A stretch of 22,500 nucleotides of DNA from Prorocentrum cordatum. Lineage: Eukaryota > Sar > Dinophyceae > Prorocentrales > Prorocentraceae. Shown here piece after piece: positions 1 through 10,292 of this stretch; the first letter of the stretch is position 1; each line of letters opens with the position of its first letter. The stretch lies in contig CAUYUJ010009804.1 in assembly GCA_963575745.1 (NCBI GenBank), forward strand, positions 1 to 22,500, written 5' to 3'. The notes beneath the pieces were generated by a model, which did no database searches, was not told the DNA's origin, and saw only the letters and a list, made by a program, of their open reading frames with translations. A program made the position numbers and the translations under genes.

Positions 1-42
1 ATCATCATCATCATCATCCTCATCATCATCATCACCACCACC

Positions 43-133
<91 letters not shown>

Positions 134-439
134 GCATCATCATCATCTTAATCATCATCATCAGCATCATCATCATCATTAGCATCATCAGCATCAGCAT
201 CATCATCATCGTCATCATCATCATCATCAGCGTCAGCATCAGCATCAGCATCAGCAGCATCATCATCATCGTCATCATCATCATCATCAGCGTCAGCATC
301 AGCATCAGCATCAGCAGCATCATCACTACCACCACCACCACCACCACCACCACCACCACCACCATCACCATCATCATCATCACCACCATCACCATCACCC
401 CACCATCACCATCATGATCGTCATCATCGTCATCATCAT

Positions 440-481
<42 letters not shown>

Positions 482-1791
482 TGTCATCATCGTCATCATC
501 ATCATCGTCATCATCACCATCATCATTATCAGCATCAGCATCAGCATCAGCATCGTCATCATCAGCATCAGCACCATTGTCAGCATCCGCATCATCAGCA
601 TCATCATCAGCATCATCATAAGCATCATCAGCATCATCATAACCATCAACATCACCTTCACTATCATCATCACCATCATCATCCTCACCATCAATATCAA
701 CATCATCACCATGATGGCCATCATCAACATCATCAACATCATCATCATCAGCAGCATCATCATTATCAGCATCACCAGCATCAGCATCATCATTTGCATC
801 ATCATCATCATCATTTGCATCTTCATCATCACTATCATCAGCATCATCATCATCATGATCAGCATCATCATCTTCGTCGTCGACATCAGTACCATCTTGA
901 ACATCATCATCAACAGACGCAGAATAATAAGCTTGATCAGCTTCATGATCATCATCACCATCATCATGATCATCATCAGCATAAGCATCATCATGATCAT
1001 CAGCATGATCATCAGCATCAGCATCATCATCATCAGTATCATCATCAGCAGCATCATCCGTATCTTCATTCTCGTCCCCATTCCCATCCTCATCTTATCA
1101 TGAGCATCAGCAGCAGCATCATCATCGCCATCATCATCATCATCAGCAGCATCAGCATCATGATCATCATGATGATCATCACCATCACCGTCATCATCAT
1201 AATCATCAGCATCAGCATCAGCACCAGCAACATCATCAGCATCAGCAGCATAAATGTAATCAAAATCCGAATCACCATCATCAACATCATCATCATCCTC
1301 ATCCTCATCCTCATCATCAGCATCATCATCCTCATAATCATCCTCTTTACCATCGTCATCCGCATCATCAACATCAGCATCATCATCTTCCGCAGCATCA
1401 TCATCACCAACACCACCATAATCGTCAACGGCATTGTCCTAGTCATTGTCATCATCAGCGTCATCATCGCCATCGTCAACACCAACACCAACATTAACGT
1501 CAGCATCATCAGCAATATCAGCAAAAATAGCATCATCATCAGCATTAACACCATCCTCATCAGCATCATCATAATTACCACCACCATCATCACCACCATC
1601 ATCACCACCATCATCATCAGCAGCATCATCATTATCATCATTTCCTCACCACCACCAACACCATCAACATGATCATCAACAGCATCATCATCACCATCCT
1701 CATCATCCTCAACATCATCATCAGCAGCAAAAGCATCATCATCAGCATCAGCATCATCATCATCGGCAGCAGCAGCATCAGCATGATCATC

Positions 1792-1823
<32 letters not shown>

Positions 1824-2170
1824 CGTCATCATCATCCTCATCATCATCCACATCCTCATCCCCATCCCATCATCAGCATCAGCAGCAGCAGCGTCATCAT
1901 TGCCGTCATCTTTGTCATCATCATCAGCATCAGCATCAGCATCAGCATCAACATCAGCATCATCAAAATCATCATCATCACCGTCATCAAAATCATAGTC
2001 ATCCGCATCATCAACACCGGCATCAGCACCAGCGACATCATCATTACCATCATCGGCAGCATCATCATAATCCTCACCACGACCACCATCACCACCATCA
2101 TCAGCACGATCCTCATCATCATAATCATCATCCTCCTCATTGTCTACATCACCATCATCATCATCATCAA
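1..2170. repeat. Degenerate ATC/CAT trinucleotide array
   Basis: About 2.2 kb built almost entirely of ATC triplets (GAT on the minus strand) with AGC, ACC, GTC, AAC, CTC and ATT variants and short pure runs. Frames read as poly-Met, poly-Ile, poly-Ser, poly-His or poly-Asp depending on phase, so the long open frames here come from triplet composition. Two stretches are less repetitive: about 1100-1500 and about 1860-2150. Their minus-strand GAT phase resembles the array at 3271-4705, including a VAGADA-type motif near 1215 and 2030 and an NVGVGV-type motif near 1490. The array continues to the left window edge and stops sharply near 2170. Confidence 0.95.
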
Positions 2171-2413
2171 AATCCGCCGGCCCCCTTGTGGGGCCACCAG
2201 GCTGTAGGCCCGTGATTCGCAGTTTCCTGTACCAGTCGTAGGTTGTAGTTTCCAGTGTTACAGTTCTGCTTCTTGCTGGTTGCTGTAACTAGTTGACTCA
2301 TTGCTGGTTACTGTAACTAGTTGATTGACCGCGCGAGGGGGGGGGAGGCCCAAAGTGGCTTTTTAGCGTCCCCTGGGCGCGTTGTCTGAATTGCTGGGGG
2401 GGCTCGAAATCGA
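2171..2413. other. Unique spacer with a 24 bp direct duplication
   Basis: Non-repetitive sequence between the ATC array and the 73 bp tandem repeat. It contains two 24 bp direct repeats, 2273-2296 and 2301-2324, 28 bp apart and differing at one base. A run of G lies near 2337-2346. No coding region is supported. Confidence 0.7.
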
Positions 2414-2990
2414 CACCCCTCACGCAGATCCGCGGGGTCAGGGTCCAAAAACACCACATTTCTGAAATTCGGTGCCACCCCTCACGCAGATCCGCGGGGT
2501 CAGGGTCCAAAAACACAGGGGATTTGCCACATTTCTGAAATTCGGTGCCACCCCTCACGCAGATCCGCGGGGTCAGGGTCCAAAAACACACGGGATTTGC
2601 CACATTTCTGAAATTCGGTGCCACCCCTCACGCAGATCCGCGGGGTCAGGGTCCAAAAACACAGGGGATTTGCCACATTTCTGAAATTCGGTGCCACCCC
2701 TCACGCAGATCCGCGGGGTCAGGGTCCAAAAACACAGGGATTTGCCACATTTCTGAAATTCGGTGCCACCCCTCACGCAGATCCGCGGGGTCAGGGTCCA
2801 AAAACACAAGGGATTGCCACATTTCTGAAATTCGGTGCCACCCCTCACGCAGATCCGCGGGGTCAGGGTCCAAAAACACAGGGATTTGCCACATTTCTGA
2901 AATTCGGTGCCACCCCTCACGCAGATCCGCGGGGTCAGGGTCCAAAAACACAGGGGATTTGCCACATTTCTGAAATTCGGTGCCACCCTT
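2414..2990. repeat. 72-73 bp tandem repeat (minisatellite)
   Basis: The block beginning CACCCCTCACGCAGATCCGC recurs at 2414, 2476, 2549, 2622, 2695, 2767, 2839 and 2911, and in diverged form at 2984. Spacings are 62 for the first, shortened unit, then 73, 73, 73, 72, 72, 72 and 73. Units are nearly identical apart from one or two bases in the ACACAGGGGATTTG part, which points to recent amplification. Because 73 is not a multiple of three, every frame cycles through the unit and stays open on both strands. The apparent 100-170 codon ORFs here are not taken as genes. Confidence 0.97.
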
Positions 2991-3002
2991 CACGCACATC
3001 CA

Positions 3003-3115
3003 TCGCAAGGCGTGGTAACCCAAACTGCGAGAACTCCCTCGGCCCTTTAATCGCAAGGTGTGGTAACCAAGCCCGTAAACCATACACGTCTTACCAATCG
3101 CCAGGTGTGGTAACC
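3003..3115. repeat. Degenerate 47-48 bp repeat, three copies
   Basis: The block TCGCAAGGYGTGGTAACC (third copy TCGCCAGG...) occurs at 3003-3020, 3051-3068 and 3098-3115, spaced 48 and 47 bp. The sequence between the blocks has diverged. It abuts the end of the 73 bp repeat and belongs to a different family. Confidence 0.8.
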
Positions 3116-3270
3116 CCTCTTGTGATCAGTTGGTTTTGCTGATTGCGAATCGGCTTCGCATGAAGTTTCGATACTGCTTCACGACAGCGCCAAGGCCTCA
3201 TGACTTAGCTCTTCCATGGCCCATTCTCCGAGAGAGGGGGCCGGCGGCAGGGGGCGAAGCCCTTACGGAT
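3116..3270. other. Unique spacer, nothing recognised
   Basis: Short GC-rich non-repetitive sequence between the degenerate 48 bp repeat and the second ATC array. No feature could be identified in it. Confidence 0.5.
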
Positions 3271-3602
3271 CAGCATCAGCATCATGAGAATGAACATCAT
3301 CATCAGCATAATCATGCTTATCCTGTCATCATCCTAATCATCAGGATCAGCATCATACTCATCATCAGCATCAGCATCATCACCCTCCTACTCAGCATCA
3401 TCCACATCTTAACAACCATCATCATCAACGGAATCGTCAGAGTCATTGTCATCATCAGCATCATCGACATCATCAAATCCAACACCAACATTATCATCAT
3501 CATCATCATCAGCATCATCATCATCAGCATCATCATCATCATCAGCAGCAGCATCAGCATCATCAATATCATCAGCATCATCATCATCATCATCATCATC
3601 AG

Positions 3603-3640
<38 letters not shown>

Positions 3641-4440
3641 ATAGCATCATAATCGGCATCATCACCACCATCATCATCAGCATCATCACCACCACCACCA
3701 TCAGCATCACCATCATCACCACCACCACCATCACCATCATTATCATCATCATCATCAGCAGCATCATCAGCATTATCAACATCATCATCACCATTATCAT
3801 CCAAAACATCATCATCAGCAGCAGCATCATCTGCATCATCGTCATAATCATCATCACCGTTATCAGTATCATGGTCATCAGCATCATCAACATCGGCATC
3901 AGCACCAGCGACATCATGACCAATATCATCAGCAGCATAATAATGATAATAATCAGCAGCATCATCATCCTCACCACGACCACCACCACCATCAACAACA
4001 ACATCCTCAACCTCATCCTCATCCTCATCATCTTCAACATCATCAACATCAGCATCATCATCATCAGCATCATGATCATGATCATCATTATCAGCATAGT
4101 CATCATGATCCTCATTATCATCATCCTCATCATCAGCATCAACAGCATCACCCTCCTGCTCAGCATCATCCGCATCAGAACCACCATCATCGTCAACGGC
4201 ATCGTCAGAGTCAGTGTCATCATCAGCGTCATCATCGGCATATCAACACCAACACCCACATTGACATCATCATCAGCAGTATCAGCATCATCATCATCAT
4301 CATCACTATCATCATCATAGTCATCGTCATCATCATTATCATCATCAGCATCATCATCACCATCATCGGCATCATCACCACCACCATCATCACCACCACC
4401 ATCAACACCATGATCATCATCATCAGCATCATCCTCATCG

Positions 4441-4498
<58 letters not shown>

Positions 4499-4614
4499 TC
4501 TCCTCATCATCAGCATCCTCCTCATGATCATCATCACCATCACCATCATCACCACCACCATCATCATCAGCAGCATCATCGTCCTCATCATCATCATCAG
4601 CAGCATCATCTCCC

Positions 4615-4675
<61 letters not shown>

Positions 4676-4705
4676 CATCATCTTCCTCATCCTCATCATC
4701 CTCGT
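3271..4705. repeat. Second degenerate ATC array with internal module copies
   Basis: About 1.4 kb of ATC-derived triplets with pure (ATC)n runs near 4440-4497 and 4620-4675. Less degenerate islands near 3410-3500 and 4140-4265 resemble each other and the island near 1405-1500. All contain a minus-strand NVGVG motif (CAACACCAACA on +) followed by a DDxVDDDGG-like stretch. The array is therefore a family of diverged longer modules as well as a simple microsatellite. Confidence 0.93.
3409..4230 (-). other. Long open Asp-rich frame inside the ATC array (probably not a gene)
   Basis: In the GAT phase of the minus strand no stop occurs from about 4230 down to the TAA at 3409-3411, roughly 273 codons. 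The reading is strongly acidic: Asp mixed with Ala, Glu, Gly, Asn, Val, Tyr and His, with a DDVEDDEDEDE stretch and a GHDVAGADAD stretch. Only non-ATG starts are available near 3804. Most single-base variants of GAT codons are not stops, so openness is weak evidence. The related copies at about 1100-1500 and 3318-3408 carry in-frame stops. It could be a remnant of an acidic low-complexity protein, but a degenerated microsatellite is more likely. Confidence 0.2.
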
Positions 4706-4714
4706 GCAGCTCGC

Positions 4715-4927
4715 AAGTGCTCGAGACATCCCGACCCTCAGACCCCCCTGCCGCTCGCGGCCCCCCCCGGCACCCACTGGCCCAGCTCGGACTGGAGGGG
4801 CGGCATGCCCAGGCAGATGCGGGCGGGCTCGCTGCAGTCCTGAGAGGAGCTCACCGCGGGATGCCCAGGCAGATGCCGGCCGGCATGCCCAGGCAGATGC
4901 GGGCCCAGAGATGGTTAGGGTGGGCAT
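4715..4927. repeat. GC-rich segment with a 23 bp motif in three copies
   Basis: Unique GC-rich sequence after the ATC array. It carries a 23 bp motif with core ATGCCCAGGCAGATGC at 4801-4823, 4858-4880 and 4881-4903, the last two directly adjacent. No gene is supported. Confidence 0.75.
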
Positions 4928-5065
4928 GTCCCTCATACAGGAGGATTTTTGGACGAAAAAGTTAAAACATACCCCAAAAATACTCAAAACTAGTCAAAAA
5001 TAGGCACGAAAAAGTCCCCCGGACTAGATTTTGACTAGTTTTGAACGTTCCTCCTGTAGAGGGAC
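4928..5065. repeat. Imperfect palindrome / fold-back element (MITE-like)
   Basis: Left arm 4928-4945 and right arm 5049-5065 are inverted copies with a one-base indel and contain the perfect pair TACAGGAGGA / TCCTCCTGTA. A perfect inner inverted pair, CAAAACTAGTCAAAA at 4985-4999 and its complement at 5029-5043, lies inside, and a small AGTCC...GGACT hairpin lies at the centre. The interior is A/T-rich, unlike its GC-rich neighbours. The arrangement fits a MITE or fold-back element of about 138 bp. No clear target-site duplication was seen. A further TCCTCCTGTA at about 5216-5225 could be the end of a longer related unit. Confidence 0.65.
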
Positions 5066-5234
5066 GCGCCCGACTTAAACCTATGGGACGCACAGAGACA
5101 CGCTGATCGGAAGTTTGGGGGTGAGATCGCAGTGAAACGGAGACCCCCCACCGGGAAATCGGTTTCGGTTTCGTGTTCGTGTCGTGCGTGCGGGCGAGGC
5201 GAAGCTGCGCGTGATCCTCCTGTAGCTAGGCCGA
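5066..5234. other. Unique spacer, nothing recognised
   Basis: GC-rich sequence between the palindrome and the 86 bp duplication. It includes alternating TTTCGGTTTCG and GTGTTCGTGTCGTGCGTGCG stretches. No gene or RNA is supported. Confidence 0.4.
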
Positions 5235-5425
5235 AGTAGGAGCGAAAGTCCGTTCCCATCCGCCGGTGGCTGGGAGGTGTCCCAGTTGGGCTGGGCGGTG
5301 TCCCGGGTGTCCCGGGTGTCAGTAGGAGCGAAAGTCCGTTTCCCGGCTGCCGGTGGCCGGGAGGTGTCCCAATTGGGCCGGGCGGTGTCCCGGGTGTCCT
5401 GGGTGTCCCGGGCGTCCCGGCGCTA
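5235..5425. repeat. 86 bp tandem duplication with CCCGGGTGTC minisatellite
   Basis: AGTAGGAGCGAAAGTCCGTT begins one unit at 5235 and the next near 5320-5321, about 86 bp apart. The second unit runs to about 5406 with a handful of substitutions. Each unit ends in repeats of CCCGGGTGTC, which continue to about 5425. Confidence 0.85.
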
Positions 5426-5442
5426 ACGCATGTCGCTAATTC

Positions 5443-5925
5443 ATTCATTTGTTTCTGCGCCTGCGGCGGGCTTTCTTATCAAATCCAGCTTATCTGATCC
5501 AATCCATCTTGTCTAATCCAATCCATCTTATCTTATCCAACCCATCTTGCCCCATCATATCTTATCCCACCCGATCCAATCCACCCAACCAAGTCCATCA
5601 ATTCATTTGTTTCTGCGCCTGCAGCGGGCCAATCCAATCCACCTGATCTTATCCAATACATTTCTTCCAATCAAACCCATCTTATCTTATCCAATCCATC
5701 TTATCGCATCCAAGCCAATCCACCCAACCCAATCCATCAATTCATTGTTTGTCGGCGCCTGCGGCAGGCTTTATTATCAAATCCAGCTTTTCTTATCCAA
5801 TCCATCTTGACAAATCAAATAAATCTTATCTTATCCAGCACATGTTGTCCCATCTTATCTTATACCACCCAATCCAATCCATCCAACCCAATCCATCAAT
5901 TCATTTGTTTCTGCTCAGGGTGGGC
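5443..5925. repeat. Four-copy 140-160 bp pyrimidine-rich repeat
   Basis: The block ATTCATTTGTTTCTGCGCCTG and variants begin units at 5443, 5601, 5740 and 5899, spaced 158, 139 and 159 bp. The rest of each unit consists of short TTATCCAATCCATC-like submotifs, a nested repeat. Open frames here are Pro/Ile/Ser-rich readings of the submotif and are not supported as genes. Confidence 0.85.
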
Positions 5926-6364
5926 ATTTGATCTCAATAACCCCCAACCTCCTTCTCGCCCGCAGAGCGGTCGTATAGGTACTATAGATCCTCCTTGGAG
6001 GCGCGCGTCCGACCCGAGCATATAGCACACCCGTCTTGTAGCGTATCGTTTCCCGAGCGGCGTGGCCAGAAAGCGCCCGCCACGACGCATATACCAGAAG
6101 ATGTCTCGGTGCGCGAGTCGCCCCTGGGGGGGGGGGGGGGGGCGACGCACACATAGTATAAGTATGCAGGGTTGACGCCGAGCCTACCCTGACACCCGAC
6201 GTAACGAAAAGAAATAGCATCGTGAAGAGTCACGGCTGGAGCCCCAGACGCCCTCTTCCTGCGCCATTTCTCGCGCTGGGTCAATATGTGAGTGTCCTGG
6301 GGCCCGAAACTGGCCGAAAAATCGAGATGCCAGGATCTCAGGGGTCCTGTGGGGGTCCCAACAC
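5926..6364. other. Unique GC-rich segment with a G17 run
   Basis: No recognisable gene. A run of 17 G at 6126-6142 could form a G-quadruplex or mark a difficult assembly point. Several short overlapping minus-strand frames share no recognisable motif and are disregarded. Confidence 0.4.
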
Positions 6365-6366
6365 TG

Positions 6367-6507
6367 TGCGGTGATAGACTCAGTGGTGACCGAAATCCAC
6401 AAAGACCTCACCGCAGACTCCGTCACCGCACGATTTTTGAACCTCGGAGGCCCCAGTCGCCCGCGACATCCTCTAAAAACAACCCAACTCCCAAAACCGT
6501 GCGGTGA
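6367..6507. promoter_or_regulatory. Cluster of inverted TGCGGTGA octamers
   Basis: TGCGGTGA occurs at 6367-6374 and 6500-6507. Its complement TCACCGCA occurs at 6408-6415 and 6423-6430, giving the orientation order +, -, -, + within 141 bp. A 6 bp stem, CCACAC/GTGTGG, follows at about 6529-6541. This could be a protein-binding cluster or the relic of an inverted duplication. No adjacent gene is clear, so a regulatory role is only a guess. Confidence 0.3.
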
Positions 6508-6787
6508 CCCCGAATCCCCACCGACTCACCACACGGTGTGGTCACCACCCCGTTTTGGGGGGCCCCCGAGTCCTCCCTCCCACCGCCCACGCGCGCCCCT
6601 TCACGCAGGAGAGACCCTGGCTCGGCGAGGGCCTGCGCGGAGCCCCTGGGGGGGCCAGGCAGGCAGAGGCTCTCCGGAGTCGGCTTCTGCGCGCCGCGGG
6701 GGGCAGGACCTCTCACCAGGCCGACGGCGGGAGAGGGAGGCGGGAACCCGACGGCAGGGGAGGGGGGGCAAGGAGGGAGAGAGCGAA

Positions 6788-6916
6788 GGGGGGGGGGGGG
6801 GAGGGGGAGGAGGAGGAGGAGGAGGAGGAGGAGGAGGAGGAGGAGGAGGAGGAGGAGGAGGAGGAGGAGAGAGGAGGAGAAGGAGGTGGAGGAGGAGGGA
6901 GGAGGAGGAGGAGGTG
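6788..6916. repeat. G14 run plus (GGA)n purine tract
   Basis: A run of 14 G (6788-6801) leads into GGA triplets with scattered AGA and GTG variants. The + strand is almost purely purine, so it may form triplex or quadruplex structures. Long poly-Glu, poly-Arg, poly-Gly, poly-Ser and poly-Pro frames across it are composition artefacts. Confidence 0.95.
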
Positions 6917-7023
6917 GAGATCCACTGCCCATCCTGGGGGGGAGAGAGAAGAGAACTGGAGCGGGGCCACCCCTCCGAACGGGCACTTGTGAACATGGGG
7001 GAAACGGGCCTTGAATGAAACGG

Positions 7024-7178
7024 GTCCTGGACCCAGGTGCCTTCCCCCAGGACGAGTTTTTCATCCTGAATCGTTTTCTGGGTCCTGAGGGAAAGGTGTC
7101 CTGGACCCTGGTGCCTTCCCCCGGGACGAGCTCTTCCTTCCCCCGGGACGAGCTCTTCATCCCGAGCCGTGTTCTGAC
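7024..7178. repeat. 74 bp tandem duplication with nested 22 bp duplication
   Basis: GTCCTGGACCC-GGTGCCTTCC begins one unit at 7024 and a second at 7098. Within the second unit, CCTTCCCCCGGGACGAGCTC is itself duplicated at 7114 and 7136. Substitutions between copies are few. Confidence 0.85.
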
Positions 7179-7404
7179 AGTCCCCGTGCCCGTGGGGACG
7201 GCCCCGGAGAGCCCGAAAATGCCAAGAGGCCCAAAAAAAAATCAGGACCCGTTCCCCTCAGGAATCCGTTCCCCCCCCCCCTGGCGAATTCGTCAGGCCA
7301 GCAGTAGGGTGCCATCCCCCCAAGCCCACCGGAGAGGCCCCCGACATGACGGCGCCACCCCTCCGCACAAGTCAGCCGAGCTCTCCCATGCTTCCGTTGA
7401 ACTG

Positions 7405-7515
7405 GAGGGGGAGGAGGGAGAGCGGGACGAGGAGGAGGAAGAGGAGGAGGAGGAGGAGGAAAAGGAGGCGGAGGAAAAGGAGGAGGAGGAGGAGGAGAAT
7501 GAGGAGGAGGAGCAG
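7405..7515. repeat. Second (GGA)n purine tract
   Basis: GGA/GAA-rich, nearly all-purine + strand, in the same orientation as the 6788 and 10525 tracts. Reads as poly-Glu, poly-Arg or poly-Gly in different frames. No gene is inferred. Confidence 0.93.
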
Positions 7516-7519
7516 CCTG

Positions 7520-8689
7520 GGCGCAGCCTCGACGCTCGCCTGCACGACCCTGGCGCCCCACGGCTTCGGCGCCTGCGAGCGGCATCTCGATGCCGAAGGC
7601 TTTTTCCCACGAGCTTGGAGGTCGAGGCGGGCGACGGTCCTCCAGATTTCACCATAAAGGGAGGGGGTCTCATTTCGGGGGGGGCCTCTTCCAAGCTATC
7701 TTGGAGGGCCTGGGGGTGTCTGGGGACGATGTTTTGGAGGGTTCTCCCGCGGGGGGGGGTCTGAAATGGCTTGTCTTGGAGGGTCCAGACCCCCTCCCTT
7801 TTATTGCGAAATCTGGAATAGCGTGCGCGCGAAGGGAGGAAGCCGACTGAGCACCTGCTCAGGCAGGCGGCATCGCAGCCACCGGCCTGCCCGAAGAAAG
7901 ATCACCCCGGACGTTGCTCGACCACCCGCGGACCCCCCCGTCTGGCAGGCATTCTCCAGCAACCTCGCCACGCGAAGCTTTGATGTCAGGCAAGCAGGCA
8001 GACAGACTGACACCCAAAGTCGGGCAGCGCCCCGCCCTGCGCGGGGCCTGGGTGGATGGCACCGCAGTGCCTCAGATGGACTCGTACACGAATCTGTCCT
8101 CCAAGCTCGTCCACAGCTCCACATTGCAAGCATGTGACATCCAGACGCCGGTGAATCACATTGCAGCTTCGATACCGATCCCAGCAAATCACTCACCAAA
8201 CTCATCCTCGGAAGCAAAGATCCAGCGCCCGTTGCGAAATGCGGGAACGCATCGTCTCCGCACCAACTGTTCTGCTCCTGGTACTCACAGAAGGGCAATC
8301 ATCCAAGCCTTGCGCATCCCAAAGGTCGGCATGCTCCCTCGCGAAAGGAGCTCCAAGTTCCTCCGCAGAATTGCGCTGGTCTGGTAGCAATGCTGAACGC
8401 GTGCCTGTTTTACTCCCTACATGCAGCAAGCATGTCAGTGGGGTACTCTCGGCAATCGGGCTTCGTGTGTGCACTATCGGTAACGTTTGTGTTAGACGGC
8501 GTAAACTGATAAATCCCATGTACTCCAACGCTAGATAACAAGTCCAAAAACAATCACGATTGCAAAGTACAAGGACGAAACGTAAACACGGTATCGGAAC
8601 TTGCTCCTATCTGACAACGGAGCACGGAATGCCCACAACACCAATGCTGTGCTTCCAGCGGTAAGGGAAATAGATAAGAGAATGGCAAT
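7520..8689. other. Unique segment with overlapping unassigned ORFs
   Basis: The longest non-repetitive stretch outside the retroelement gene. Open frames overlap on both strands, for example + 7914-8387 (157 codons), + 8161-8538 (125 codons) and - 7801-8298 (165 codons). None shows a domain I recognise, and mutual overlap in a GC-rich segment makes chance openness likely. The + 7914-8387 frame has the most protein-like composition but no further support. A diverged pseudogene or an exon of a spliced gene cannot be excluded. Confidence 0.25.
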
Positions 8690-8793
8690 GGCAATCGCTA
8701 TAGCAACTGCACTGGAAGTAGCAACGCAACGGCAATAGCACCAGCACTGGCACTGGCAACGTCACCGTCCAGGGCAATGTTGCGCTAGTGTTG

Positions 8794-8795
<2 letters not shown>
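8690..8795. repeat. Degenerate GGCAAT/GCAAC hexamer repeat
   Basis: Consecutive variants of GGCAAT, GCAACG and GCACTG run up to the pure GAT array. This is a decayed hexanucleotide repeat. Confidence 0.7.
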
Positions 8796-8942
<147 letters not shown>

Positions 8943-9027
8943 CAGGTAAATAATCATGCTGATGACGGTGCTAATGCGAATGGCCCGCCACCGTGCCGTA
9001 GACACGCAGTGGAACGCCCTCGTGTCC

Positions 9028-9143
9028 TCAATCGTCCTTTGGTGTCCCCGACTCCTGTTCCTCCTCGCTGAGCTGCTCGGAATTACCCGCCTCGTCCATG
9101 GACTCGAGCTGGTGGAAAGGAACCTGAGGGGCAACGTTCGGGG
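9028..9143 (-). other. Possible coding remnant or terminal exon, minus strand
   Basis: One minus-strand frame reads as a plausible acidic C-terminus: PFHQLESMDEAGNS, then EQLSEEEQES and a stop (TGA at 9028-9030). It is open for about 37 codons below an upstream in-frame stop and has no ATG at its beginning. A CAG precedes GTTCCTTTCC at 9121-9126 and could be a 3' splice acceptor. No domain is recognised. The opposite-strand frame 8956-9213 is also open, so chance is a real alternative. Confidence 0.2.
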
Positions 9144-9322
9144 GGGCAGCTCAGGGAAACATCGTCCTGGAATCAGAAGCATCGACCTGGAATCGGCGTC
9201 AGGCCCCCGATAGCGAATCCGCAGGCCCCTGGGCGCGTTGGGCTATCAGGCCCCGCTTCGGCGATGAATGGGGGTCAATGCATCCTCCCCTGAGCCCATC
9301 CCCCCCTAACGTTGCCTCTGAG
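9124..9322. repeat. 22 bp inverted repeat with 155 bp spacer
   Basis: 9124-9145 and 9301-9322 are inverted copies with three mismatches, both centred on AACGTT. The same LRGNVRGG peptide can be read from each arm on opposite strands, which shows the symmetry. It may mark an old inverted duplication or element ends. Confidence 0.6.
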
Positions 9323-9429
9323 AACCGGCTCGCAGGGCGGGGCCCAGGGTGACACCCCGGCTGGAGACTGCGTGGCCGCGGTGCTGACGTCAGACACCTG
9401 CCGCGGAGACGACGGCGGGCGCGGCGGCG

Positions 9430-9602
9430 ACGACTGAGGCAGCGGCCGCGGATTCGGCATCCGATTCGAAGACGGCTTCGACCACGACGACGACGACAAC
9501 GACTACGACGACGACGACGGCGACGATGCCCATAACCGTGACAATGACGATCACTATGACGATGGCGACGATGATGACGACGATGACGATTATGACGATA
9601 AC

Positions 9603-9652
<50 letters not shown>

Positions 9653-10204
9653 GGATGATGATGGTGATGCTGATGGTGATGATGACGATGATGACGACAA
9701 CGATGCTGATGGTTATGGTGGTGATGAGGATGGTGATGCTGATTATGCTGATAATAGTGGTGTTGACGATAACGATGATGATGATGATGCTGATGATGAT
9801 GATTACCATGGTGATGATGATGCTGATGATTGTGACGATGGTGATGATGCTGAGGTTGATTATGATGGTGATAATTGTGATGATCACTATTAATATGATG
9901 GTGATGGTGATGATGATGAAGAAGATGATGACTATGATAATGTTGGTGGTGATAGTGGTGATGATGGTGATGATGATGGTGATGATAATGCTGCTCATGC
10001 TGATTATATTTAGAAACGATGATGATGATGATGATGATGATGACGCTAATGCGGATTATGATCATACATTGATGATGGTGATTATGATGATGGTGATGAT
10101 GGTGGTGGTGATGGTGTTGGCGGTGATGAGAATCGTGATCATGATGATGACGACTGAAACGGAAGCAGCGGTTTCGACAACGGATTCGACGACGACGACG
10201 ATGA

Positions 10205-10260
<56 letters not shown>

Positions 10261-10290
10261 GCGGCGGCGACAACAACGACGACGACGAAC
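9430..10290. repeat. Degenerate GAT/GAC array with GGC tract
   Basis: GAC and GAT triplets dominate the + strand, passing through a pure GAT run near 9603-9650 to GAC and GGC runs at 10190-10268. The two flanks resemble each other: GACGACTGAGGCAGCGG at 9429 and GACGACTGAAACGGAAGC near 10148 both lead into GATTCGA and GAC runs, suggesting duplicated ends. The Asp-phase frame contains stops near 9890 and 10012, so no gene is inferred. Orientation is opposite to the arrays at 1-2170 and 3271-4705. Confidence 0.9.
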
Positions 10291-10292
10291 GA

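Noticed and set aside
395-2140. Long poly-Met, poly-Ile and poly-His open frames in the first ATC array
   Set aside because: They are phase readings of ATC/CAT triplets with no unique domain and no consistent start; open frames occur in several phases at once.
2298-3142. Overlapping ORFs on both strands in the 73 bp repeat
   Set aside because: The repeat length is not a multiple of three, so each frame merely cycles through the same stop-free unit.
6371-7160. Poly-Glu, poly-Arg, poly-Gly and poly-Pro ORFs over the GGA tract
   Set aside because: Openness is due to the purine tract; flanking codons show no domain and three + frames are open together.
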